Shown: positions 1 to 10,569 of the stretch, piece after piece
Numbering within the stretch: position 1 is the first letter of the stretch
Layout of the letters: each line of letters begins with the position of its first letter
NCBI GenBank assembly: GCA_025331125.1
Contig: JAOALB010000042.1
Coordinates: 1 to 64,000 of the forward strand
DNA: 64,000 nucleotides
DNA from: Mycogone perniciosa
Lineage: Eukaryota; Ascomycota; Sordariomycetes; Hypocreales; Hypocreaceae
Direction: 5' to 3'
Position numbers and translations under genes: made by a program
Notes under the pieces: generated by a model
Database searches by the model: none
What the model was told of the DNA's origin: nothing
Seen by the model: only the letters and a program-made list of their open reading frames with translations

Positions 1-72
1 GATCATGTTCTTATTGGCCCGTCGTTCCGATATTCTTCCGGACCCGGGCCTTGGCCTGGTCGGGTCGTGACA
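1..72 (+). repeat. 3' end of an LTR (family A), cut by the window edge
   Basis: These 72 bases match 58804-58875, the outer end of the 3' LTR of the element at 56329-58875, over the same length. The differences are all C/T transitions, and both end in GGGTCGTGACA. The sequence just inside the 5' LTR at 56706 does not resemble what follows here, so this is more likely the right-hand end of a 3' or solo LTR than the start of an element running into the window. Confidence 0.85.
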
Positions 73-194
73 TAAACTTAATTAAACTTAATTGAACTTA
101 ATAGGCACCTTTAAAAATAATTTATAAAAAGAATATAATAAAGATTAATAAATAGTATTTAATAGATTTTAAAGTGCTAGTAAATAACTATTAG

Positions 195-610
195 CCTATA
201 AATCCTATAAAAGTAAAGCTTTATATAATCTATATAGATAGGTGACCTTATATACTATATAATATACCCCCCAGGTATAATAGTCCTAATAGAGCGCCTA
301 AAGTCCCTATAATCCTATTTAAGGGCAGGGCGTAGAGGACCATTTCTGTTAACCTTTTAACTACTATAGCTACAGTGCCTAGATCTTGTTAAACTAGGTC
401 TTTTTGCAGATATATTTACTTATTCCCTTTTAAAAGGAACCTTAGCGTATTTTCATTCCTTTAAGACAGAATTAAACTTATAACCTGGAGCTATATTGGA
501 TAATTTCGCGCGAAACAATACCAGGCTTATAACTGTTAAACCATAAATCCTGCAAAAGTAAAGCTCTATACAATCTACATAAATAAGTAACCTTACATAC
601 TATATAATAA
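195..610 (+). repeat. Pair of ~70-bp direct repeats (195-264 and 541-610)
   Basis: Two copies of about 70 bp lie 346 bp apart in the same orientation. They share the shape CCTATAAATCC...AAAGTAAAGCT...CTATATAATA and differ mainly by C/T and G/A transitions, the left copy having more T and A. This is expected if both were mutated to different degrees after duplication. They may be internal repeats of a retroelement; no protein relic is readable. Confidence 0.6.
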
Positions 611-1663
611 TAACCCTATAAAAGAGAATTATTTAATTTACTATAATAATAGTTTCTTTTAGTAATTAGTTATTTTTTTAATATTATATAAATAAACTAG
701 GATATAATATTTACAGTTAACTTTTAAGACTTAACCTTTAACTTTAACTATACCTATGCCTTCTATTATATAGCTTAATTAGCTATAGTAGGGAAAAAGG
801 AAAGTATTTTCTTTAACTTTATAAACTATACTAATAGTAAAAAAATAAAATAATACTATTAGCCTAGCTATATAAATAGTATTTATAGTAAAAGCAATAA
901 TAGGACTAATAATTTAAAGTAAATCTATATATTTTTTAGTAATACTATAACCTATAAAACCCCTATTAACTGCGCTAATATTATTAAAAGGTATTAAAAG
1001 CTTAAAGGAGGATTTAACGTCTTTTAAAGAAAGTAATAGTTTTTTTAATAAATTAAAGGATAATTAAGATTTAAAAAAGGAAAAAGTTTTAGGAATAACT
1101 GTAAAATTTAATTAAAAGGCGATTAAAAAAGATAAAAAAGGCTTTATAAAACTAGGTAAAGGAGGATAGGCTATAATAGTAGCTTTCACAGCGGTAATAA
1201 AGAAAATAATACCTTAATATCCTTAAGTTTAGCAAATTATAGCCTTAAATATATACTATAGCTTAACTTTACTAGGATTAATAAATAAATCTATTTAAAA
1301 TAATATCTATAACTAAGTTTATATATTTATTTAAATAATAGGATAATTAATATAAAATAAATAAATAGTAGTTTAGAATATTTAATAATAAATATAAATT
1401 ATTAAAATAGAATTTTTTAATTATAGTAGTTTTAATATAAAGAAAATAATTTAATATAAATTAAATATAAAGATATTAATAGTATATATAATAATAATTT
1501 TATTTTTAATTTTCCTTTTTTTATAATATATTATTTTTATTATTTCTTTATATTATTAATATTTGCTTTAAAGGATTACTATATTAATATTAAAAAGATT
1601 AATAGGATAAATATTTTATTAAAATTTACTATTTTCATTTGCAAATACTTATAAGGAGGGTTT

Positions 1664-2058
1664 TATTAAAAGTACCTAATATACCTAATACACTTATACT
1701 CCTTTTTATTAATTTACTTAAAAAAAGTTAATTATTCATTTAAATAACTATTAAATTAAAGAATTATAAAAGTATAAGGATAAAATAAATAAATTTAGTT
1801 TTATAAAAAGTAACCTATATTCTCTTTTAATATATTACTTTACCTGTAATTCTATAGCTATTAAGGTATAAAAAGGTAACTGTTAGTTGCTTTTAGCTGC
1901 AGATATTATAATTAAATAATTCGCAGTATCTTTTAATCCTTATATTACTTAACTGCAGCTTTATAGTTTTATTAAAAGCGCAGTTCCTGCGCTTTATTTA
2001 GGTTATTGTTAGTGTATATATATATATATATATTTAGAGTGCTAATTCCCCTTTAATA
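1664..2058 (+). repeat. Complete RIP-mutated LTR of family B
   Basis: This stretch aligns end to end with the reverse complement of 57915-58301 and, over its first ~160 bp, with 8073-8235. Shared landmarks in order are CCTAATACACTTA, CCTTTTTA, TTTAAATAACTA (from TTTAAGCAACTA), GGTAACTGTTAG, CTGCAGA, TCGCAGTATCTTTTA and GCGCTTTATT. Almost all differences are transitions. The TG...CA ends have become TA...TA. A CA/TG microsatellite in the clean copy is a TA run here (about 2012-2033). No target-site duplication is recognisable. Confidence 0.8.
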
Positions 2059-4604
2059 AAGTATAAGTATAGCTTTAATAGTATATATAAGGTATAAAAG
2101 TAGGTAATTATATTAATAAAGAAGTTAATTTTAAGTTAATTTAAGTTACAATAAAGTTAATATATAATTCTATATAAAGAGATATTTTATACTATATATT
2201 TTATATATATATACCCTTTTAACTTTAATAGGCTTACTGCTGTATTTAATAATATTATAACTTTAATTAATACATTAATAGTTTTATTAAAATAATTTAT
2301 AAAAATATTAAGATTTATATAATCTTAAGTATTAATAATGTTTGATATTTATATTGAGTATTATTATAAATAATTAAGAAAAAAGAAAAGGATTATTATT
2401 AAAAACCATTATTATATAAATATAGTAATATAATATACTTATAACCTAATAATATTAGCTTAGTAATGTTGCAATAAATATTAATTATATAGCTTTTAAC
2501 CTTTTTATTTAATAATATTACTTTATAGTTATTACTTTATTAATATTAATTAAAATATAGCTTTAACCTTTTTGCCTTTATTAAAGTATATTTATATAGT
2601 AATATATATTACTATATAGTTATTTTATTCTTTAAAGACTTAAGGCAGGCTAGGCTTTTAATAAAGTAAATATTTATTTATATTATAACTATAATAATAG
2701 TTATAATAATAATAGCTTTATAGTAATATAATAGCTATTATAATAGCTATAATAAAGAAAACTATAAAGGTAGCTATAAAGGTAAAGAAATAGTAGTAGT
2801 AGTAAAGTTATTATATAAGAATTATTATAATAGTTTTGAAGATAGCTAAAAGGTTAGCTTTAAAGCTAACCTTTTATATATTAATTTAACCTTGTTATAT
2901 AATAAATCCCTTTATAGGTAAAGATTAAAAGCTTATAGTTAATATTATAAAGGCCTAGAATATTTAATTAATATCTTAAGGGCTATAGTAAATTAAAGGG
3001 TATAAAAACTTTTAGTTAATAAAACTATATTTCTATTATAATAGCAGTAATAGCAGTAATATTAAGTTAAATTAAAGAGATTAAAAAGATTATTTTAACT
3101 ATATAGCTAAAATAATAATTAACTTAAAGGAATATATATAAGTAAATAAAATATATATTAAAGACTTTTTATTTAAAGTAATTTAATCATATTAAGATAG
3201 TTAGCTATAGATATTATATTATATACTATAATTAAATATTATATAAAGGAGTAAGCTATATATTAATGGAAGTTATAAATAGAATTTCTATATAGGTATA
3301 TAAACTATTTGTTTTAATAGTAATTAATATTGATTTTAAAAGTATTATTTATTTTTAATGTTTAATTAATTATTTGTTTATTCTTTTTGAAATAATTATT
3401 TTTAATTATTTTTACTTTCTTTTAAACTTATAGCTTTTGATTTAATTTATTTACTTTGAAAAAGGTTTTTAATAATTATAAATAAAACTTAATAAAGATA
3501 CTTTTTTGGTTTTTACATTGGTAATATATTATTAATTTATTAATATATAGTTTTTTTATCACAAAAGCTTTTATAAAATTATAATATATGGAAAGTAATT
3601 TAAAGAATAAAGTTATTCTTAAGTACTTATTAAATATTAATATAAAAGTTATATAAACTTTATTAATAATTTATTATAATTACTTTTTAAAGTTTATTAA
3701 AATAATAAACTTTTTAATTAAAGAGTAGTTTTATATATTATATTTTTGTAAGGAATTGAAATTAAGTCTTTTCAAAATATTAATAATATAATAAGTATAT
3801 AAGTTTTAATTTTTAATTTTAAATTATTAATTATTTTTATAACTATATTTATAACTATATTTATATAGTTATAAACAATAAAAAAACATTGAAAGATATT
3901 ATAATAAACTGTAAAGTTAATAATAAATCTTATAATTAATTTCTTTATTATAGGGAAATTATATAAATATTATTATTAAAAGTAAATAAAATATTTATAT
4001 ATTATAAATGATTATTTAATTGAATTTATTGAACTAAAAGGTTAACATAAAGTTTCATAATAAAGACCTTTATATCTTTAGTAAATTATTAAAATTAATA
4101 AATCTTTTAATTTTTTAAAGATTTAAATATTTTAATAATTTGGTCTTTTAACATATTAATCATATAACTTTAATATAATATTTTGTAATATATAAATTTC
4201 CTTTTTTTATTTGTTTTTAAAAATTAAAGCATTCATTCAAAATTCTAATAATTATATTAATATAAATTAACATATATTAAATTATAAAGACTTAATAATA
4301 AAATATTTATTTACTTATAATTAAAGAAAAATATTATAAGAATATATAGACTTTAAATTATAAAAGAATTAAAAGATTTATTTAATAGTTAATTACAAAT
4401 AAAGAATTTATAAAATTACTTTATAATATTTAATTAAATTATTATAATTACTATTTAAATTATTAATAAAAATTATTTTAAATTATTACTTTATTATTAA
4501 TAAATGTTTTCTCTTAAATAAAAAATAATATAAATAACTTTATAAACTATTTGAAAAAATATTAAAAACTAATTATCTTCTTAAAAAAAGTATTTAAATA
4601 TTTC

Positions 4605-4723
4605 TGTGACGAACCGTTATCCCGTCACGCCAACAGGCAAAAGAATAGGCTAATAATCGCATTTGTAGCAATTATTATGACGGTACCAACTGTATATAAG
4701 GGAAACGTGCTCGGAACGTGACA
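4605..4723 (+). mobile_element. 119-bp solo LTR-like insertion with 5-bp target duplication
   Basis: The element begins TGTGACGAACC and ends GGAACGTGACA, so it has TG...CA LTR-type ends, and it is flanked by ATTTC on both sides (4600-4604 and 4724-4728), a perfect 5-bp target-site duplication. It contains TGTATATAAGGG, a TATA-like promoter sequence. Its base composition is normal, with intact CG dinucleotides, inside a block mutated to near-pure AT. It therefore arrived after the mutation wave or was too short to be recognised. Its termini resemble those of LTR family A (TGTGACG...CGTGACA) but the body differs. Confidence 0.85.
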
Positions 4724-5340
4724 ATTTCTTTTTTCAATATATTTACTATTTATATTTTATTTCTTTAATATCAATATTAAACTTTCCTTTTATAGATAAG
4801 ATATTATTTAGAAGGCTGAATTAATAACTTAAGAAAATAGTTTTTTTTAATAGTAACTTTATTTAAAAGTTTATATATTTAAAATATAGCCTTTTTATTT
4901 AAAGTAAATTAATTATTTACAATAAAAAACATTTTAAATTTTAATAGTCTATTAATCTTTATTAAAAAAAGTATTAAAAGAGATTAATATATTAAAAACC
5001 TTTTTTAAAGTAAATAAATTAAATAAAAGGCTATAACTTTAAACAAAAGCAAAAGAGGTTAAAAAGTAATTATTTAAAAGAGAAATAGGTATTAATAAAT
5101 AAATAATAAATTAAAAACTAATAGTTAAATATAATAATAGTAGTTTACTAGTCTTTAAAGTTCTATATCTTTAAAGACTATAGTTACTTTTATATATATA
5201 TTCTAGCCTATATAATATTATAAAAGCTTTAAAGCTTCCAGTCTCTTAATAATAAAAAACCTTTATTTAGGCTACATTTAATTAAATGTATTAAATATTT
5301 TTACTTATAGATTTAACTATTTAGATATATAAAGGGCCTT

Positions 5341-6932
5341 GGATTTAATTATTTATTTGATAGATTTGTTAGATCGGTTTGATCGGGATACTATACTGTT
5401 AGAAGGCTTATCGTGAGTCACTGGAGAAGACATTGTGAACTTAACTCCAACAACGGTAGGGTCCAAAAAATAAAAATAAACGAAAACAATGACAGAGAGC
5501 AAAGAGAGAGAAACGAGGGAAAGAAAGATAAACACTGAACAGACATTAAAGACTCTAGGTACCTCGTTCAAAGTCTTGAAAGGAATTTATAGCCAACAAA
5601 CAAGGAGCACAAAGGGATGAATGTTAGGCTGGGGCTGAACTGGCCAAGTTTGTGAAGTAAACCGGCTGTATAATTCCAGAGAGCTCACGAGGTATAAGTC
5701 AGCGTAGCTCAGTAATTGAAACTTCCTCCCTCCGTGCTGACAAAGTCTAATCGACCAGTCAACCAGCTGGGCGGGTCATTATTAAGTCAAGGCCGATGGC
5801 TTAGAAGCCACTTCTAAAAATCATTCATTAAACCCCTCCAATCATATGACTCTTTATTGGGTAATGAACAAGCAAGCGACAATTCGCCTACAAGTTTTAA
5901 GATGCCAATACTAGATAACTAAGGTGTAGTTGCTGGAATGAGGTTACGGTACAAGAAATAAGAGGTGGACCGTAATTAAGTATCCAATGCATTGTAAATT
6001 GGCTGGCTGGGAGCCAAACGAATATACTTATTCAAGGGTACCTGTTTTGGAGATCAATAAAGACGCAATCTAGATCCCTGTAGCCCCTATCATGTCCATT
6101 AACCCCGGATGACAGGAACGTGTTATGTGGTAGTTAAAGTTGCTGAAACGCACGCAGATAGCAGTCCGGCCTCGTTATTGTTGCTTCTATGTGTGATGGT
6201 AGGATACTGCATATGATAGGCCTATTTCTTATACCCGAATGCACTTTGCGCACTGCCTCATAGTTGCTAGTACCTATATAGTATAAAAAAGAGAATTACT
6301 ATTTACATACACGCATACTATCTCTATTTGCACATAATTTTCAATTTCCCTTCTTTTAGCTGATCCTGCGTATCCTATACGAAGTACAAAGTGCTCTAAG
6401 CCTGATTTCCCATAGTAAACGGGCCAACTAAATGGGATTAAACAAAATCAAGACGAATATATTCACAGGCTTGCAGCTGCGAGTAGGTAGCTTGCCAATG
6501 TCTCCCTCCTGCATACCAGATAGCTAGAATACAATTACGAGCGCCCATGTTGTAAAGGTGGTTTCTGCAATTAATGCGACGATTGATGTAGTCTATAATA
6601 ATTGGCAGATTTTGATTAGCCTGCTAGAGATGTACACTAAAATTTAGTGGTGAGAAATTGGAAGTTGTACGGAGTACGGAGTGCGCAAATGAAGATATGC
6701 GTGTGGGCAAATAGTAATTCTGATAAAAAAAGACAAGAATCACCAAACCCTAGACTAAGAAATCATCCACCGCATCTTAATACAGATCCTTGTCTCCATA
6801 GCCAGCCCTATAAACTGGAGAAGAAATACGAGTACTAGTAGTAAATACTAAGTTCCCTACGAAGTAGGTAGTGTCCGGCCTCTCCGTGCGACACTGGCAC
6901 TAGGTACGGATGGCATGCCAGCGATTAAGGCC
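5341..6932. other. Gene-free unique sequence right of the AT block
   Basis: Composition returns to normal but no convincing coding region is visible. A 72-residue frame at 5353-5571 (minus) and a 63-residue frame at 6647-6838 (plus) have no recognisable domain and no family support. Copies of the dispersed GTACGGAGTACGGAGT motif occur near 6668. Confidence 0.6.
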
Positions 6933-7560
6933 CTGATCCCTAACGCCTGAATTCTTTTCAGGCGCCCTGAATTTTTTATAAAAGACAGGCTATACTTAAA
7001 TTAGTAAGAAGTAACTGTCACCCCTATAAATAATATATCGAGCTAGCAGGGGAGTTGCAGTATCACTAAAATGCCTATAAAAGGAATAGTTGCTAAGGAA
7101 TTTGTTAAAAAACCCGAGAATTCGACTGTTTTTCGTCTAAATGAATTCAGGCGGTAGTAGCGCCTAAATTCACTTTAACCAAGACATTTTATTCAATTTC
7201 TATTTACCTAATAATAACACTATAATATTTATTTATTAATTATTATTATATTTATTTATTAAAAAATAAAAATAAAAATATAATCAATTTATTTATATTA
7301 TAATTAAATATTAAAATTATTATATATTTTTATTATAACGTAATATTATTTAATGTTTCTATAAATTTAACTTGCTATTTTAATGCTGAAAGATGGCAGT
7401 GTTTTTTTAGAAATATTTAGATACTTGCCCGTTGTTGTAGGTAGGCTACTTGTAAATAGCTGTTAAGTGGAGACAGTACATAGTAACCGTACCGGCTAGC
7501 TCTAGGAGCAGATGTACCTTTTTCAGTCTGCCTGAAAAAAATTCAGGCGTTAGGGATCAG
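6933..7560. mobile_element. MITE-like element with 31-bp terminal inverted repeats
   Basis: The left end CTGATCCCTAACGCCTGAAT (6933 onward) is repeated in inverted form at the right end, finishing ATTCAGGCGTTAGGGATCAG at 7560. The inverted repeats are about 31 bp with one mismatch. A further inverted CAGGCG...CGCCT motif lies near 7150-7170, and the core (about 7190-7400) is very AT-rich with no open frame. The target-site duplication is ambiguous: GATC sits at both ends but can equally be read as part of the inverted repeat. It is probably a non-autonomous DNA transposon of about 0.63 kb; the superfamily is not assignable from this copy alone. Confidence 0.7.
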
Positions 7561-8072
7561 ACAGAGCCTAATACTCCGTAGACACTAGCGACTAATATTG
7601 AGAATAGTACGGAGTAGTTATGGTCAATAATGATTCCATACTCGTGTCAGTATCTCCTAACACCATTCTACCATTAGCAGCAGAGGTGGGGCTGCTGCTG
7701 CTGCCAAGAAACTTCAGTTTCCTACATCGTAGCCCCTCCTGTAGCTATGTTATATACTAACATATCTGTCCTTCGAATGCCTCATGCAATTACTAATGCG
7801 GTTCTTAACCTGGGTGTGTGCGGCCATGGTCTGCTTATGTGTATCCAGGTAGCATGGCATCTGCTACAGATCCAGCCCAGTCGCCTGGATAAGGGCGCAT
7901 GTTGGAGCCCCAGCGCGAACTTACTTACAGTCTATACCCTGAATTTTCTACACTTGACTACCTAGACCCACGTATTGTAGTGGTACGTACCTCCTTAACA
8001 GTTGGCAACCAGCTACGCCTCTATATCACGTGACACAATTATATATTTGTTTACCTAAATAAAGAGATAGTT
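7561..8072. other. Gene-free stretch between two mobile elements
   Basis: About 0.5 kb of ordinary composition. It holds a TACGGAGTA-type motif near 7608 and short CTG/CAG runs near 7690. No coding region is supported. Confidence 0.5.
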
Positions 8073-8235
8073 TGTCGGGGGTAACTGCCATGCCTAACGC
8101 ATTTGCACTCTTTCTTACTGACTTACCCGAGAAAAGTCAGTTGCTTGTTTAAGCAGCTACTAGATTAGGAAGGCGTAAGACTATAAAGAGAAACAAATAG
8201 ACCTAGTTTAATACACAACCAACCTGCTTCCTTCC
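8073..8235 (+). repeat. Truncated, little-mutated fragment of LTR family B
   Basis: The fragment starts TGTCGGGGGTAACTG and matches the reverse complement of the right part of 58137-58301 through CCTAACGCATTTGC, TCAGTTGCTTGTTTAAGC, CTACTAGATTAGG and GACCTAGTTTAATA. Similarity fades after about 8235. CG-containing sites are largely intact, unlike the copy at 1664. It ends about 45 bp before the reductase-domain relic, suggesting a rearrangement breakpoint close by. Confidence 0.75.
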
Positions 8236-8280
8236 TTTCTTTCCTCTTTATCTGTACTTTATATATATTACGGCACGGAA

Positions 8281-8868
8281 AGGCAGGTCAGGGCAAATAT
8301 AGGCTTTGTTTTGTGCAGTAATGCAGGCGTCGGCAACCCAAGCGACTCTGTCAGTCGTCTCATTTCTGACTGCATTAAAATGGGCTCCTATCCATGCCTT
8401 CTCGATCAGCGCAAGGAGCTCATACCTGTGGATTACGTTGCTTCAGCTATTTTTCGCATCTCAGAATCTAAGGTGAATCTAGGTGCGTACCATATTGTTC
8501 CGCGGCTCGGCTCCTCCATGGATATGTAAGCCTTTTTTGCCCTTGTCAGCCGCCTTACCGGCTTCAATATGAAAATGGTGCCGTTCAGGGACTGGGTAAC
8601 GGAGCTAAGAAGGAGAATCCATGGAGACAACAATGGTGACAACTACCACTATCGGCTTGAACCGCTCATGCCGTTAATGGAGGAAACGGTTCAAGGCGAC
8701 CGAACAAGATGGGAGGTTTATGAAGGGATGGCGACGTATAAAGTTGACAACACACTCGCCGATCTAGCAGTGTATCATGAAGGACATGATGCCGATGAGC
8801 TTCCAACGATTGATGAAATCGCCTTGGTAAAATATCTCGCAGCTATGGGAGTTCTTTCGAACCAGTGA
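8281..8868 (+). pseudogene. Relic of an NRPS-like terminal thioester-reductase domain
   Basis: The translation resembles the C-terminal part of the NAD(P)-binding thioester reductase (R) domain found at the end of NRPS, PKS and aryl-acid-reductase-like enzymes, which release the product as an aldehyde or alcohol. Visible pieces are VGNPSDSVSRLI, ELIPVDYVASAI, YHIV, VPFRDWVTELRR and a C-terminus with DELPTIDE. The frame is continuous from 8311 to 8868 apart from a TAA at 8527-8529. Upstream of 8311 the expected RSGQI-type motif is in another frame, so a frameshift is also likely. Everything N-terminal (adenylation, carrier, Rossmann core) is missing. It could be the broken end of a longer synthetase, truncated near the adjacent LTR fragment. 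Confidence 0.7.
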
Positions 8869-9752
8869 CCAGTTGGCGGTATAATGACTCAGCCAACCCT
8901 TAAGAAAGTTACTAGTTATTCCAACTTGCCTTTGGAGGCCCCAATGGTTTGGTGTTCAATGGATGGGAAGAGATGAAGTCTGCCGCAGACATGAGAATAG
9001 ATCTTGATCGGGCATTGATATGGAGATGGGGAGAGCCGTGATGAAGTCTGGGATATAACACCATATGTCCAAAGGGAGCCCATGGGGATCAGCTGCAATG
9101 GTGGTCAAGGAATATTGCTGAATGTGCAATGATGTCGAAAAGACATCAAGAAGCGTTACAAAGCACGCACTCTATAAGTAGAGATTTCAATATATGCAGG
9201 GTGCTTCAAATAACCAAAGACCCACCCGCTACTATGGTGCCAGGGGCGGAGCTTGTCCTTCAACGACTGCAGCCGATTGGTTGGTATTTACGCAAAAGTG
9301 CTCCTGTTTGGCTCTTCGTCATAGTAACATCCCATTAGCAGCATATATTCACATCCGGGACGCCACAAGCGTGCCTGTGCCAGTCACACATGTCGACAAA
9401 GCTGTTGATATCAAATGAGCCATTCAAGTCATGGTCGGATATGGACAGTACCGTGCAAGCGGAATGTCAGTACGTCGTCCCCTTCCCCTGCGCTGTCACA
9501 TACTCAAACTGAACATGTTTGATACAAATGACCCAGAAGTACATCATGATACACCAGTGGCCGTGTAGATTGACAGAGGAAACGCCCATGGTTATTGCTG
9601 AGGAGATTGTTAGGGAATGAAGTAGCTTCTTAGGAATTCCATGAATATGGATAGATGTACGGTTTAGTCTCCATGGGTACCATTAGGCATCAGATGCACG
9701 ACTCTTTGTTGGAAGACGCGCTCCACATATCTCTTCATAGTACTCATAGTAC
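8869..9752. other. Gene-free stretch
   Basis: Ordinary composition with several short overlapping frames on both strands that show no family resemblance. It contains a trinucleotide-like run (tactcatag repeats) near 9735-9760. Nothing further is supported. Confidence 0.5.
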
Positions 9753-10487
9753 TCATAGCAGTATGAAGAAAAATTCCAAAATCTTTGAAACAGTTTGGCG
9801 TAAAAAAGCTGCGTTCATGCATGTAAAACACAAGGTGATGCCTAGTAGTCCTACTATTACTAGCATCACACATTTATGGATAGCATAATAGCCCTCAAGG
9901 TTCTCACTATAGAAATTACAAAACACCGAGGTGACCATCAGGGTTCTCGTAACCGTCCGGAGATATTGGCCCACTATGTCTAGGGTCTGTAAGACCGCCC
10001 GCTCATCGAGCGAATTCCTGTATTTCTCTCCATTCCCAGTAAATGGGTTTTCATCATTCGCCAAGAAAGGTCTCTTAGAACCATCGCGTGGTGGAGTCTG
10101 CTAACCTATTGCATGATCTTGCTCCGAGCCTCTGCGAGCTCACTCGTATCAGACCAATAAGCCCTCTCTGAATTCGTGGTTATTAGACAGCCCTGGATAG
10201 TTGAAATGGCTGTCGGCATCTCACATCCGTGCTCCTTTAGCATTTTGTCTAGACCGAGCGACATATTCGGCGATCCACGCCGCAAAGGCCTTCCGCAAAG
10301 GCACTTTTTGGTTCCAACAACGCTCATCCGTGGACCTTACTAAAAGAACGGCGAATCCTATAACTAGTCCTTTGGCCCTTTTGTTCTTGGCCTTTTCAAC
10401 TGTTGTATGGAGTACCTTTCTACCATAACATCTCGACTTGAACGACTTCTGCTCCTTCCCTGTCCCTGAATGCGATTCCAGCCTCAA
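9753..10487 (-). pseudogene. Possible degenerate transcription-factor-like gene
   Basis: Three overlapping minus-strand frames (10221-10487, 10106-10327 and 9753-10064) could be the shattered remains of one gene. The segment MPTAISTIQGCLI recalls the PTISTIQALLIL-type helix in the fungal-specific regulatory domain (fungal_trans) of Zn2Cys6 activators. No zinc cluster is visible and no splice arrangement joins the frames cleanly. The call rests on one short motif and could be chance. If correct, a regulator relic next to a reductase-domain relic would fit a decayed secondary-metabolite locus. Confidence 0.22.
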
Positions 10488-10569
10488 AGTTTGCTCAACT
10501 CATCTTTTCTTGCATGTATACATCCTAACCAACTCCGGGCTTATCAATCGACTCTCAAATACGTACAGG

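Larger units (their letters stand above)
73..5340. repeat. AT-rich RIP-mutated repeat block without genes
   Basis: More than 5 kb consists almost entirely of A and T with rare CG dinucleotides and dense TA/TAA runs, and no open frame of useful length survives on either strand. Where an undamaged relative can be compared (LTR B at 1664-2058 against 57915-58301), the changes are C-to-T and G-to-A with CpA becoming TpA, the signature of repeat-induced point mutation in ascomycetes. The block probably represents several overlapping old retroelements. The only clearly undamaged island is 4605-4723. The right boundary, near 5340, is a sharp return to normal composition. Confidence 0.85.

Noticed and set aside
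5353..5571. 72-residue minus-strand frame with a hydrophobic stretch next to the AT block
   Set aside because: The hydrophobic segment is of low complexity, no upstream exon or domain was found, and it ends at the repeat boundary. Treated as chance.
7747..7965. 72-residue plus-strand frame
   Set aside because: No domain, no splice continuity, located between mobile elements.
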